This document shows, piece after piece, positions 44,523 to 53,779 of a stretch of DNA of 64,000 nucleotides. Below the pieces are notes generated by a model that made no database searches, was not told where the DNA came from, and saw only the letters and a program-made list of their open reading frames with translations. Made by a program: the position numbers and the translations under genes. Each line of letters opens with the position of its first letter. Within the stretch, counting starts at the first letter, position 1. This DNA comes from Pseudoflavonifractor phocaeensis (GTDB lineage Bacteria; Bacillota; Clostridia; Oscillospirales; Oscillospiraceae), in the NCBI RefSeq assembly GCF_021531815.1, contig NZ_JADYUM010000005.1, forward strand, positions 103,379 to 167,378, given 5' to 3'.

Positions 44523-44768
44523 GTGGCCTGGTACGTCTATATGCTGCGGTGCGGGGACGGGACCCTGTACACCGGGATCACCGACGACGTGGAACGCCGT
44601 CTGGCCGCCCACCGGAGCGGGAAGGGTGCCAAGTATACCCGGGGCCGGGGGCCGCTGGAGCTGGTCTACACCGAGGAGCAGCCCGATAAGTCCGCCGCCC
44701 TCCGCCGGGAGGTTCAGATCAAAAAGCTGCGGCGGGAGCAGAAAGAAGCGTTGATTGCAAAACCATAG
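44523..44768 (+). CDS. GIY-YIG nuclease-domain protein (UPF0213)
   Basis: An 81-residue protein consisting of one GIY-YIG domain: WYVYMLRCGDGTLYTGITDD, RRLAAHRSGKGAKYTRGRGP and VYTEEQPDKSAALRREVQIKKL are the YhbQ/YazA-type pattern. Family members are small nucleic-acid enzymes of unclear role. GTG at 44523 follows GGGGGGAGAAG. The stop codon runs into repeat copy B. Confidence 0.9.
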   Translation: MAWYVYMLRCGDGTLYTGITDDVERRLAAHRSGKGAKYTRGRGPLELVYTEEQPDKSAALRREVQIKKLRREQKEALIAKP

Positions 44769-44841
44769 GGCCCGATGCCCTCATCGGGCCGTCAGGAAGG
44801 CCGGCCATCCGCCGTAGGGGAGGGCCCATGTGGCCGTCCGG
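44766..44841. repeat. Modular palindromic intergenic repeat, copy B
   Basis: It starts with TAGGGCCCGATGCCC then TCATCGGGCCG (44766-44791), the same palindromic module as copies A and C. A second module (CCGGCCATCC, GTAGGGG, CCATGTGGCC at 44801-44836) aligns base for base with copy C at 55378-55413, with few differences. It is the shortest copy and overlaps the stop codon of the GIY-YIG gene. Confidence 0.75.
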
Positions 44842-44850
44842 ATAAGAAAA

Positions 44851-44886
44851 AGCAGGAGCGACGATTGTTCGGCGCTCCTGCTGGCT
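44851..44886. terminator. Terminator between converging genes
   Basis: A 10-bp stem AGCAGGAGCG / CGCTCCTGCT with a 12-base loop and T-runs on both strands, between the GIY-YIG gene and the gene at 44894. Confidence 0.75.
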
Positions 44887-44893
44887 TTTCTGC

Positions 44894-46720
44894 TTAGGGG
44901 GCGGTGAGGATGGCGGCGGAGCCGTCGGCAGAGCCGATGACACCCAGTTCTTCGCCGGAAGTGGGGGCGAAGATGGTGTCAGCGGAGTCCTGCAATTCCG
45001 AGATGTGGACCGGGTCGGTGATGACAGTAGGCAGGGCCCGTTTGACGATGGTCAGGGTGTACCCATCCAGAATGGAACTCTCCGAGCCCTCATCGGGGAC
45101 AGCGTGGTCGATGGCGACGGTGTCGCCCACATTCAGGGTGACCACCTCCCGGTTCTGGGCGGCGGAGAGTGCGTAGAACACCTCCTCGCCCTCCAGGCGA
45201 ATGAAGTAGTAAGTGTTGCCGTTCAGCACCGCGGTGCGGATCTCAGCCACCTTGCCGCTGGCCTGGGTCTGGGGCAGCTCCTCGGGGGTGGAGATGCCCT
45301 TGTCCGCCAGCATCTGGATATAGGTCTGCTCGCAGGCGGAGACGGTGGAACCGGTGGCCACGATCTGGTACTGGGCCACGTTGACCATGGCGTAGCTCTT
45401 GACCAGGTTGGTGGCGTCTTTCAGGGGAATGAAGTAGGTGGGCTCTCCGGCAATGTTCAGCAGCAGGGGGAAGGTGGCCACATAGCCCAGGTCCTGGACT
45501 ACGCCCTCTGCGGAGGCCTGGGCGGCGGCCTCGGTGGCGCCGGGGGCCTCATAGAAGTGGGTCTCCTTGGTGCGCATGTTGCACAGCAGGAAGCCCAGGT
45601 TGGACTGGTCGGCGTTGGCGGAGGTGACGCCGGTGTAGACGTACACATCGTCGTTCATGGCGATATAGTTGTAGCCATAGGTGGTCTTGGTCACGCCCTT
45701 CTGGCCCAGGATGGAGTTGATGAAGCCGTTGATCAGGGTACCGTGGTAGTCGTACTGCTGGGTGATGAGCTCAGGGACGTAGAGGGTGTCCACCCAGGTG
45801 GGCACCTCCTCATAGTACTGGCTCTCGCCGGTGATGGCGTCCACCAGCACCGCGCCCTGGATGTCGGTGCCGCCGAACAGGCCGATGGTCCGGACCACCC
45901 GGGGGGCGATCCACCAGGGATGGCCGTCCTCGTCCACCTCAAACTCGGGGGTGGCGAACATCATGGTGGGGTACTGGAAGCGCAGGTGGCGCATGATGTT
46001 CCGGTTCAGGGGCTCGGAGAAGGAGTATTTCATCCCCTCCTGGAGGCGGACCACCGTGGCCTCCTGGGTCACCATGTCCACCACCACATAGGCGGGCAGG
46101 CCGTTGCCCCGGTTGGTGAACCACTTCACCAGGTCGGCGTAGGCGATGGGAGCCACCCGGACGGGGCGGCCCTGGTAGTTGATCTGGGTGGAGTCGTTGG
46201 AGTACTCAAACTGGCTGACCATGTCGCTGAGGGTGCCCATCTGGCGGTCCCCCAGGAACTCGGCGGACTTCCGGTCCAGGGTGGGGATCTCGCTGAAGGA
46301 GATCTGGGCCACGTCAGTGGAGAAATCCCCGGTCTCCACGGTGAGCAGGTCCCGGTAGGCGGAGGCCCGGAAAATAGGCAGGGAGATGACCTGGCCCACC
46401 ACGGCCACCACCACCACCGCCGCAAACAAAATGCCCACAGGCAGGCAGCGGCTCTTGACGAAGCCCAGCCACTCCTTCAGCTTTTCACCCGGGGTTCGCA
46501 CCACGTTGTCGTGGGGAGCGCCGGACAGCAGAAAGACACAGATGACATAGATCAGGCACAGCAGACCGAGGAAGCTGTAAAACTCACCGTCATGGAAATT
46601 CAGCGCGGGCAGAGAGACATAGAAGTAGACGAAGCCCACCACGGCCGTGACGGCCAGGCTGAGCAGGGTGCGGCTGAACCGCCTCTTGGGCTTGCGGGCA
46701 GAGGATGTTGTATCGCTCAA
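44894..46720 (-). CDS. Large membrane protein of unknown function
   Basis: A 608-residue protein. Three hydrophobic segments (about 22-42, 50-70, 95-118) precede a ~480-residue soluble, probably extracytoplasmic beta-rich region (LPAYVVVDMVTQEATVVRL, MRHLRFQYPTMMFATPEFEV, YDYHGTLINGFINSILGQKG). TTG at 46720 is chosen (AAAAGGAG 7 bp upstream); an ATG at 46741 has no site and longer frames run into gltX. No known domain is recognised. It stands alone, divergent from gltX and ended by a terminator. Confidence 0.7.
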   Translation of the reverse strand: MSDTTSSARKPKRRFSRTLLSLAVTAVVGFVYFYVSLPALNFHDGEFYSFLGLLCLIYVICVFLLSGAPHDNVVRTPGEKLKEWLGFVKSRCLPVGILFAAVVVVAVVGQVISLPIFRASAYRDLLTVETGDFSTDVAQISFSEIPTLDRKSAEFLGDRQMGTLSDMVSQFEYSNDSTQINYQGRPVRVAPIAYADLVKWFTNRGNGLPAYVVVDMVTQEATVVRLQEGMKYSFSEPLNRNIMRHLRFQYPTMMFATPEFEVDEDGHPWWIAPRVVRTIGLFGGTDIQGAVLVDAITGESQYYEEVPTWVDTLYVPELITQQYDYHGTLINGFINSILGQKGVTKTTYGYNYIAMNDDVYVYTGVTSANADQSNLGFLLCNMRTKETHFYEAPGATEAAAQASAEGVVQDLGYVATFPLLLNIAGEPTYFIPLKDATNLVKSYAMVNVAQYQIVATGSTVSACEQTYIQMLADKGISTPEELPQTQASGKVAEIRTAVLNGNTYYFIRLEGEEVFYALSAAQNREVVTLNVGDTVAIDHAVPDEGSESSILDGYTLTIVKRALPTVITDPVHISELQDSADTIFAPTSGEELGVIGSADGSAAILTAP

Positions 46721-46917
46721 AACAATTCTCCTTTTCAGCATTCGGTTGTGGATGTAGCAACATATAGCATAGCCTATTTCGGGGGAAAAAGCAACGGCGG
46801 CCAGATTAAAATTGGATAAAGGGGCGGCGGGACGGACTAGTACACATTCCGCGCGGCGCTGTCCTCCGGGTCCCGGCGCCCCGCAGCCGGGGAAAACAGA
46901 ACGCCCCAAACGTCCCC

Positions 46918-46946
46918 TTGCCAAACCGGAAAAAATCCCATATAAT
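46918..46946 (+). promoter_or_regulatory. Promoter of gltX
   Basis: TTGCCA (46918-46923), 17 bases, TATAAT (46941-46946). Confidence 0.8.
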
Positions 46947-47003
46947 ATAGCCGCTGACAAACGAGAATACCGGCGGCTCCGCCGCCGTGACGGAGGAATG
47001 GAC

Positions 47004-48494
47004 ATGGCACTGGATATGAAGTATTTTGAGGAGATGGAGGCCAAGATCCCCCACGGAAAGGTCCGCACCCGGTTCGCCCCCTCTCCCACGGGGTATATGC
47101 ACGTGGGCAACCTGCGCACCGCCCTGTACACCTGGCTCATCGCCCGGAACGCGGGGGGCACCTTCATCCTGCGCATCGAGGACACGGACCAGGGCCGACT
47201 GGTGGAGGGCGCCACCGACGTGATCTACCGCACCCTGGCCGAGTGCCACCTGGACCACGACGAGGGTCCCGATGTGGGCGGCCCCGTGGCCCCCTACATC
47301 CAGTCGGAGCGCCGGGACACCTACGGCAAGTACGCCCGCCTGCTGGTGGAGAAGGGCCACGCTTACTACTGCTTCTGCGAGAAGACCGAGTCGGAGGAGG
47401 ACTCCGGCGAGTTCGACCGGGCGGCGGACCCCTGCCGGGACCTGCCGCTGGAGGAGGCTCTGGCCCGGGTGGGGGCCGGCGAGCCCTATGTCATCCGCCA
47501 GAAGATCCCCGCCGAGGGCTCTACCACCTTCCATGACGCCATTTTTGGGGACATCACCGTGGAAAACAGCACCCTGGATGACCAGGTGCTGATCAAGCGG
47601 GACGGGATGCCCACCTACAACTTCGCCAACGTCATCGACGACCACCTGATGGGCATCACCCACGTGGTCCGGGGCAGCGAGTACCTGTCTTCCGCCCCCA
47701 AGTACAACCTGCTGTACGAGGGCTTCGGCTGGGAGGTCCCAGTCTACGTCCACTGCTCTCCCGTCATGCGGGACGCCCAGAACAAGATGTCCAAGCGCCA
47801 CGGCGACCCCTCCTACGAGGATCTGAAGGCCCAGGGCTTCCTCACCGACGCCATTTTGAACTACGTGGCCCTGCTGGGCTGGTCCCCCCGGGGGGAGCTG
47901 GCGGAGCAGGAGGTCTTCTCCCTGGAGGAGTTGGCCAAGGCCTTCGACCTGAACGGCATGTCCAAGTCCCCGGCCATCTTCGACATCGAGAAGCTGACCC
48001 ACTTCAACGCCCTCTATCTGCGCGCCATGGCCCCGGAGGACTTCGCGAAGGCAGCAGAGCCTTATATCAGAAGCGTTGTAAAGGATAAAACCCTGTCGGT
48101 TCCCGCCATCGCCGCCCTGCTCCAGGCCCGGTGCGAGAAACTCACCGACATCCCGGAGAAGGTGGACTTTTTCCAGGCGCTGCCCGAGTACGGCCTGGAC
48201 CTGTTCACCAACAAGAAGTCCAAGACCAATCCCGAGGTCTGCAAGACCATGCTGGAGGCGGCCATCCCCATGCTGGAGGGGCTGGAGGGCTGGACCCAGG
48301 AGGCCATTCACGACGGACTCATCGCCCTGGCGGAGCAGCTGGCGGTGAAGAACGCCACCATCATGTGGCCGGTGCGCATCGCCGCCGCCGGCAAGGCGGT
48401 GACCCCCGGCGGGGCCGTGGAGATCTGCCAGATCCTGGGGAAGGATGAGACCCTCCGCCGCCTGAAGCTGGGCCTGGAGAAGCTGAGCGCCTGA
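47004..48494 (+). CDS. gltX: Glutamyl-tRNA synthetase
   Basis: A 496-residue class I synthetase. FAPSPTGYMHVGNLRTAL (HIGH-like), RIEDTDQGR, the acceptor-binding RQKIPAEG region and NKMSKRHGD (KMSKS) are intact. ATG at 47004 lies 7 bp after GGAGG; an ATG at 46998 is too close. Whether it is discriminating or also charges tRNA(Gln) (needing GatCAB) cannot be told here. Confidence 0.95.
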   Translation: MALDMKYFEEMEAKIPHGKVRTRFAPSPTGYMHVGNLRTALYTWLIARNAGGTFILRIEDTDQGRLVEGATDVIYRTLAECHLDHDEGPDVGGPVAPYIQSERRDTYGKYARLLVEKGHAYYCFCEKTESEEDSGEFDRAADPCRDLPLEEALARVGAGEPYVIRQKIPAEGSTTFHDAIFGDITVENSTLDDQVLIKRDGMPTYNFANVIDDHLMGITHVVRGSEYLSSAPKYNLLYEGFGWEVPVYVHCSPVMRDAQNKMSKRHGDPSYEDLKAQGFLTDAILNYVALLGWSPRGELAEQEVFSLEELAKAFDLNGMSKSPAIFDIEKLTHFNALYLRAMAPEDFAKAAEPYIRSVVKDKTLSVPAIAALLQARCEKLTDIPEKVDFFQALPEYGLDLFTNKKSKTNPEVCKTMLEAAIPMLEGLEGWTQEAIHDGLIALAEQLAVKNATIMWPVRIAAAGKAVTPGGAVEICQILGKDETLRRLKLGLEKLSA

Positions 48495-48577
48495 GAAACG
48501 GCTTTGTTCGGAGCAAAGGGAAAGACGGCCGTGCGTGCGCCCTGTTTCTTACAGATTTCGGTGGCAAGAAGCACACG

Positions 48578-48608
48578 GAAAGGGGACCGCCACGGTTCCC
48601 TTTCTTTC
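48578..48608 (+). terminator. Terminator of gltX
   Basis: A 12-bp stem with one mismatch (GAAAGGGGACCG / CGGTTCCCTTTC), 3-base loop and a T-rich tail, 84 bases after the gltX stop. Confidence 0.75.
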
Positions 48609-48698
48609 TCGAGCCGCGGGATTATGGTTCTCCGCCGTCCATCCCCGCTGTCGTTTCCGGGTATTCCTGAAAGTTCCCGGAAGAAAAACGATGAACTC

Positions 48699-48727
48699 TT
48701 GTAAACTTTCGCCGGGCATGGTACAAT
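48699..48727 (+). promoter_or_regulatory. Promoter of rmlA
   Basis: TTGTAA (48699-48704), 17 bases, TACAAT (48722-48727). Confidence 0.75.
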
Positions 48728-48804
48728 CACAGCGGAGCGGCGGCAGACGGGAGAAAGCCGGCGCCGCTCCGGAAGCATCCGCCTACGAACTGAAGGAGGA
48801 GCGT

Positions 48805-49662
48805 ATGAAAGGAATCGTTCTGGCCGCGGGCAAGGGCACCCGCCTGTACCCCATGACCAAGCCGGTGTGCAAGCCTCTGCTGCCGGTGTATGACAAGCCG
48901 CTGATCTATTACCCCATCGCCATCCTGATGCAGGCCGGCATTTCCGACATTCTGGTCATCGTTCCGCCGGGAGAGACCGCCACCTTTACCGCCCTGCTGG
49001 GCACGGGGGAGCAGTACGGACTGCATATCTCCTATGCCGAGCAGCCCGTGGCCCGGGGCATCGCCGACGCACTGCTCATCGGCCAGGAGTTTGTGGGCTG
49101 CGACCGGGTGTGTCTGGTCCTGGGGGACAACATCTTCTACGCGCCCACCCTGGGCGCCACCCTGAAGCGGGCGGCGGCCAACGACCGGGGCGCCACTGTC
49201 TTCGGCTATTGGGTGGAGGACCCCAGGCCCTTCGGCGTGGTGGAATTTGACAAGGACGGCAAGGCCATCTCCATTGAGGAGAAGCCCCGCTACCCCAAAT
49301 CCAACTATATCATCCCGGGCCTGTACTTCTATGACCACCAGGTCATGGAGATTGCCCGGAACCTGAAGCCCTCCGCCCGGGGAGAACTGGAGATCACCGA
49401 CGTGAATCTGGAGTACCTGCGCCGGGGCCAGCTCCAGGTCATTCCCCTGGAACGGAATTTCACCTGGCTGGACGCCGGCACCGCCGACAGCCTGCTGGAG
49501 GCCGGCCAGACCATCAAGCATATCCAGGACACCACCGGACGCTATGTGGGCTGTCTGGAGGAGCTGGGCCTGTATGAGGGCTGGATCTCCGAGGAGAAGG
49601 TCCACGCCATTGGCACGGAGTTAGGCATGACCCTGTATGGCAAGTATCTCCAGTGCCTGTAA
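48805..49662 (+). CDS. rmlA: Glucose-1-phosphate thymidylyltransferase
   Basis: A 285-residue sugar nucleotidyltransferase making dTDP-glucose, the entry to dTDP-rhamnose. GIVLAAGKGTRLYPMTKP (nucleotide loop), KPLIYYPIAILMQAGI, VCLVLGDNIFY and GVVEFD..IEEKP are the RmlA pattern. ATG at 48805 follows AAGGAGGAG. The remaining rml genes (B, C, D) are not nearby, so the pathway must be completed elsewhere. Confidence 0.93.
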   Translation: MKGIVLAAGKGTRLYPMTKPVCKPLLPVYDKPLIYYPIAILMQAGISDILVIVPPGETATFTALLGTGEQYGLHISYAEQPVARGIADALLIGQEFVGCDRVCLVLGDNIFYAPTLGATLKRAAANDRGATVFGYWVEDPRPFGVVEFDKDGKAISIEEKPRYPKSNYIIPGLYFYDHQVMEIARNLKPSARGELEITDVNLEYLRRGQLQVIPLERNFTWLDAGTADSLLEAGQTIKHIQDTTGRYVGCLEELGLYEGWISEEKVHAIGTELGMTLYGKYLQCL

Positions 49663-49682
49663 AGGAAAAACGCCTACCAGAG

Positions 49683-49708
49683 AAGGGGCTGGCAACAGCT
49701 CCTTTTTT
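49683..49708 (+). terminator. Terminator of rmlA
   Basis: AAGGGGCTG / CAGCTCCTT stem (one G-T pair), GCAA loop and TTTTTT tail, 20 bases after the stop. Confidence 0.85.
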
Positions 49709-49744
49709 GAGCGGTCCCCAGTCTGACAAGGGAGGAATGTCCCC

Positions 49745-50746
49745 ATGAGACGCATCCTGATGCTGGCCACCGGCGGCACCATCGCCTCCAAGGAGAGCGG
49801 CCACGGCCTGAGCCCCGCCATCACCTCGGAGGAGATCCTGGGGTATGTTCCGGCGGTGGGGGAGCTGTGCAGCGTGGACGCCGTCCAGCTGATGAATTTG
49901 GACAGCACCAATATCGGTCCCTCCCACTGGCTGGAGATGGCTGCCGCCATCCGGGCGCGTTACGACCAATATGACGGCTTTGTCCTTACCCACGGCACCG
50001 ACACCATGGCGTATACCGCCGCCGCCCTGTCCTATTTGATCCAGGATTCCCCCAAACCCATCGTCATTACCGGTTCCCAGAAGTCCATCTGCCTCCACGA
50101 CACCGACGCCCGGATGAACCTGTACAACAGCTTCCTCTACGCCTGCGACCGGGACTCCCATGATGTGAGCCTGGTCTTTGACGGCAAGGTGATCCTGGGC
50201 ACCCGGGCCAGGAAGGAGCGGACCAAGAGCTTCAATGCCTTCTCCAGTGTGGATTACCCGGAGATCGCCGTCATTCGGGACGGCAGGCTGATCCGGTATC
50301 TGGCTCCCACCGCTTATTCCTACGGGGCGGAGCCCGTTTTTTATGACCGGCTGGAGGACCGGGTGCTGCTGCTGACCCTGATCCCAGGAATGGGGGCGGA
50401 GGCCCTGCGGCGGCTGCGGGACAGCTACCAGGCGGTGATCCTCCAGTCCTTTGGCGTGGGCGGGCTGCCCGGCGGAAGCGGCGGGGCTCTGGCCCAGGCT
50501 ATGGGGGAGTGGATGGAGGCAGGCAAGACTATTGTGATGATGACCCAGGTGCCCTATGAGGGAAGCGACATGTCGGTGTACCAGGTGGGGCAGCAGGTGA
50601 AGGAGAAATATCAGCTGATGGAAGCCTATAACATGACTCTGGAGGCCGCCGCCACCAAGCTCATGTGGGCCCTGGGCCAGACCAGCCGCCCCGAAGAGGT
50701 GCGGGAACTGTTCTACCGCCCCGTCCAACACGATGTAATTTGTTAA
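49745..50746 (+). CDS. ansA: L-asparaginase (type I)
   Basis: A 333-residue asparaginase hydrolysing asparagine to aspartate and ammonia. The first catalytic block is ILMLATGGTIASKESG (Thr12) and the second THGTDTMAYTAAALSYL; GSQK supplies the proton-relay Lys. No signal peptide, so cytoplasmic. ATG at 49745 follows GGGAGGAATG. Confidence 0.93.
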   Translation: MRRILMLATGGTIASKESGHGLSPAITSEEILGYVPAVGELCSVDAVQLMNLDSTNIGPSHWLEMAAAIRARYDQYDGFVLTHGTDTMAYTAAALSYLIQDSPKPIVITGSQKSICLHDTDARMNLYNSFLYACDRDSHDVSLVFDGKVILGTRARKERTKSFNAFSSVDYPEIAVIRDGRLIRYLAPTAYSYGAEPVFYDRLEDRVLLLTLIPGMGAEALRRLRDSYQAVILQSFGVGGLPGGSGGALAQAMGEWMEAGKTIVMMTQVPYEGSDMSVYQVGQQVKEKYQLMEAYNMTLEAAATKLMWALGQTSRPEEVRELFYRPVQHDVIC

Positions 50747-50800
50747 AAAATATCAAAGATACGCTTTAATTCGATAGTTCGCTGGTGAAAAAGTGAACAT

Positions 50801-50829
50801 TTGCCAATTATTCGTCACGATACGATAAT
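50801..50829 (+). promoter_or_regulatory. Promoter of the 5'-nucleotidase gene
   Basis: TTGCCA (50801-50806), 17 bases, GATAAT (50824-50829), inside an unusually AT-rich 140-bp gap. Confidence 0.6.
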
Positions 50830-50884
50830 CACGCCGCAGGTAATTTGTGGCAGAATAACCACTGGAAGAAAGGGTGGGTGACCC

Positions 50885-52831
50885 GTGAGAGTTCCGCGCC
50901 GTGTTGTCGGGGCGTTGATGGCTCTGGTGCTGCTGTGTACGCTGCTGCCCACGGCGGTTTGGGCCGGCGCGCCGGCCTGCACCACCACCGTCCTGTTCAC
51001 CCACGACCTCCACTCCCACTTCCTGCCCCAGCGGACGGAGGACGGGGGAGCGTCGGGGGGATACGCCAGGCTGAAGACGGCGCTGGACCGGGAGCGGGCG
51101 GAACATCCCGACGCCCTGGTGGTGGACGGCGGCGATTTCTCCGTGGGCTCCCTGATCCAGACCCTGTACACCACCCAGGCCGCTGAGCTGCGGACCATGG
51201 GCGCAATGGGTTATGACGCTGCTACGGTGGGAAATCATGAGTTTGACCACAAGGGAACGGGCTTTGCCCAGATGCTCAACGCCGCCGTCCTCAGCGGGGA
51301 CCGGGTGCCCGCCTTGCTGATGGCCAATTACTGGCCTTCCGCCGAGGATCCGAACCAGCTGGATATCCAGCGGGCCATGGCCGCCTACGGTGTGAAGGAC
51401 TCTGTGCTTCTGGAGCGGGGCGGCGTCACCTACGGGATTTTTGGCCTGATGGGGGAGGACTCCCACGACTGCGCGCCCACCTCGGGCTTTGTTCTGGAGG
51501 ACCGGGTGAAGAGCGCCCAGCGGTGCGTGGACAGTTTGAAGGAGCAGGGCGCCCAATTTATCATCTGCCTGTCCCACTCCGGCACCAATGAAAAAGAAAA
51601 AAAGTCTGAGGACGAGCAGCTTGCCAAAAAAGTGGAGGGCATCGACCTCATCGTCTCCGGACATACCCATACCACCCTCACCGAGCCCATCGTGGTGGGG
51701 GACACCTATATCGTCTCCGCCGGCCCCTACTGCGAGAATCTGGGGTCCATTACCCTGACCTGGAGCGCGGACGGGGCCAAGAGCCTCACCGACTACCGCC
51801 TGATCCCCATTGACGAGACGGTCCCGGAGGATCCGGAGATCTCGGCCATGGTGGAGGGCTGGAAATCCCAGGTGAGCGGAAGCTACCTGGCACGCTATGG
51901 ATTCAGCTATGACCAAGTATTGACCACCGGCGGCTTTGACCTGGAGACCCCGGAGTCCGGGCTCCAGGAGGGCAACGCCCTGGGCGAGCTGGTGGCTGAC
52001 GCCTTTTTGTGGGCATCCCGGGAACTGGTGGCCGACGCCCCTAGTGTGCATACTGTGGCCGTCACTGCCGACGGCGTGCTCCGCGCCCCGCTGTACGCGG
52101 GAGAGATCACCGCCTCCCAGACTTTCGATGTGCTGTCCATGGGGGTGGGAGAGGACGGAACCTCCGGCTTCCCCCTGGTGGAGGTCTACCTCACCGGGAA
52201 GGAACTGAAAGCCGCCGCCGAGGTGGACGCCTCGGTGACCCCTATCATGCCCGTGGTCCAGCTGTATCTGTCGGGGATGTCCTACTCCTTCAATACCCAC
52301 CGGATGTTTTTCAACCGGGTGACCGAGGTACAGTTATACCAGGACACGGTCGGGGACGGGAACAGCAGGGACCGGGCGTATACCCAGATCGACGATGACC
52401 AGCTGTACCGGGTGGTCACCGGGATGTATTCCGCCCAAATGCTGGGCACGGTGAAAAGCAAGTCCATGGGCCTTTTGTCCCTGGAGCCGAAAATGGCCGA
52501 CGGGAGCCCCGTCACGGATTTCAACGATTGCATCCTCTATGATAAGAATGGCAGCGAGATCAAGGAGTGGTACGCGCTGGCGGCCTACCTCCGGTCTTTC
52601 GGTGAAAATGGCCTGCCGGACTGGTATGCCGCGTCCGACGGCCGCAAGGACGTCAACCGCAGCTGGAGCCCCATCCAGCTGCTGAAGCACCCCAACTGGA
52701 TCACCCTGGCCGCCCTGGCCGTCCTGGTCCTGGTGGCGCTGGCGGTATATTGGGCGGTCCGGACCCTGGTGCGGCGGCAGCGCCGCCGCCGCTATGGAGG
52801 CGGATACCGCCGCCGCCGGTTCGGCCGGTAA
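50885..52831 (+). CDS. Surface-anchored 5'-nucleotidase/metallophosphoesterase (UshA-like)
   Basis: A 648-residue exported enzyme. Signal peptide (VVGALMALVLLCTLLPTAVWA), metallophosphatase domain with LFTHDLHSHF (D-x-H), VVDGGDFSVGS, VGNHEFDHKG (GNHE), LSHSGTNE and VSGHTHTT, then the 5'-nucleotidase C-terminal domain (about 310-590). A membrane segment near 605-628 and an Arg-rich tail anchor it to the membrane. GTG at 50885 follows AAAGGGTGGG. It probably releases nucleosides from extracellular nucleotides. Confidence 0.9.
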   Translation: MRVPRRVVGALMALVLLCTLLPTAVWAGAPACTTTVLFTHDLHSHFLPQRTEDGGASGGYARLKTALDRERAEHPDALVVDGGDFSVGSLIQTLYTTQAAELRTMGAMGYDAATVGNHEFDHKGTGFAQMLNAAVLSGDRVPALLMANYWPSAEDPNQLDIQRAMAAYGVKDSVLLERGGVTYGIFGLMGEDSHDCAPTSGFVLEDRVKSAQRCVDSLKEQGAQFIICLSHSGTNEKEKKSEDEQLAKKVEGIDLIVSGHTHTTLTEPIVVGDTYIVSAGPYCENLGSITLTWSADGAKSLTDYRLIPIDETVPEDPEISAMVEGWKSQVSGSYLARYGFSYDQVLTTGGFDLETPESGLQEGNALGELVADAFLWASRELVADAPSVHTVAVTADGVLRAPLYAGEITASQTFDVLSMGVGEDGTSGFPLVEVYLTGKELKAAAEVDASVTPIMPVVQLYLSGMSYSFNTHRMFFNRVTEVQLYQDTVGDGNSRDRAYTQIDDDQLYRVVTGMYSAQMLGTVKSKSMGLLSLEPKMADGSPVTDFNDCILYDKNGSEIKEWYALAAYLRSFGENGLPDWYAASDGRKDVNRSWSPIQLLKHPNWITLAALAVLVLVALAVYWAVRTLVRRQRRRRYGGGYRRRRFGR

Positions 52832-52930
52832 CTCATGTGATCTGCGCGGCATGTCCGCGTTCGATATTGGAATGGATAAGAAGGGACGCCGGGTTGGAAG
52901 CCGGCAAAACAAGTAAGAGGAGGATCCGCA

Positions 52931-53779
52931 GTGAAGAAGTATCAAATCGTCAAGAAAAAGACGCTGACACCAGAGATCTCCCAGATCTCCGTGTACGCGC
53001 CGCTGGTGGCCGCCAAGGCCAAAGCGGGCCAGTTCATCATCCTGCGTGTGGATGAGGAGGGGGAGCGCATCCCTCTGACCATCTCCAGCGCGGAGAATGA
53101 GCTGGTCACTGTGATTTTCCAGAAGATCGGCGGCAGCACCCTGGCTCTGGACGAGCTGAACGAGGGCGACTGCCTCCACGACTTCGTGGGCCCTCTGGGC
53201 GTCCCCACCGAGGTGGAGAATCTGGGGCGGGTGGCCGTCCTGGGCGGCGGTCTGGGCTGCGCCATCGCCCTGCCTGTGGCCCGTGCCCTGCATGAGGCCG
53301 GCAACCAGGTGGACCTGATCGGCGGCTTCAAGACGAAGGACATCATCATCCTGGAGGAGGAGATGTCCCACGCCTGCACCGACCTGCACATCTGTACCGA
53401 CGACGGCACCTACGGCTACCACGGCTTCGTCACCGGCAAGCTGGAGGAGCTGATCAACAGCGGGGTCAAGTTTGACCGCGTGTTTGCCATCGGCCCCCTG
53501 ATGATGATGAAGTTTGCCTGTAAGCTCACCGAGAAGTACAACATCCCCACCACCGTCAGCATGAACCCCATCATGATCGACGGCACCGGCATGTGCGGCT
53601 GCTGCCGGCTGACCGTGGGCGGCGAGGTGAAATTCGCCTGTGTGGACGGCCCCGACTTTGACGGCCACAAGGTGGACTTTGACGAAGTCATCGCCCGGAA
53701 CGCGACCTATAAAGAACACGAAGCCAAGGCGAAAGAGAAGCATCTCTGCCGCCTGGGAGGAGGTGCCATGAATGGCTAA
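52931..53779 (+). CDS. nfnA: NfnA, ferredoxin:NADP oxidoreductase small subunit
   Basis: A 282-residue FAD/NAD-binding protein of the dihydroorotate-dehydrogenase electron-transfer type. The FAD part is RIPLTISSAE, the NAD(H) part AVLGGGLGCAIALPVARAL, and a C-terminal [2Fe-2S] site MCGCCRLTVGGEVKFAC. With NfnB it forms the NADH-dependent reduced ferredoxin:NADP oxidoreductase that couples the two reactions by electron bifurcation. GTG at 52931 follows AGAGGAGG. The last 8 bases overlap nfnB. Confidence 0.88.
   Translation: MKKYQIVKKKTLTPEISQISVYAPLVAAKAKAGQFIILRVDEEGERIPLTISSAENELVTVIFQKIGGSTLALDELNEGDCLHDFVGPLGVPTEVENLGRVAVLGGGLGCAIALPVARALHEAGNQVDLIGGFKTKDIIILEEEMSHACTDLHICTDDGTYGYHGFVTGKLEELINSGVKFDRVFAIGPLMMMKFACKLTEKYNIPTTVSMNPIMIDGTGMCGCCRLTVGGEVKFACVDGPDFDGHKVDFDEVIARNATYKEHEAKAKEKHLCRLGGGAMNG

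Larger units (their letters stand above)
48495..48804. other. Intergenic region with gltX terminator and rmlA promoter
   Basis: A 310-bp gap. It holds the gltX terminator (48578-48608) and the rmlA promoter (48699-48727). I see no gene, repeat or RNA element in the remainder. Confidence 0.65.

Noticed and set aside
45005..46819. 604-codon plus-strand frame over the unknown membrane protein
   Set aside because: No ribosome-binding site, antisense composition; the minus-strand frame has a signal-like start, membrane segments and a good site.
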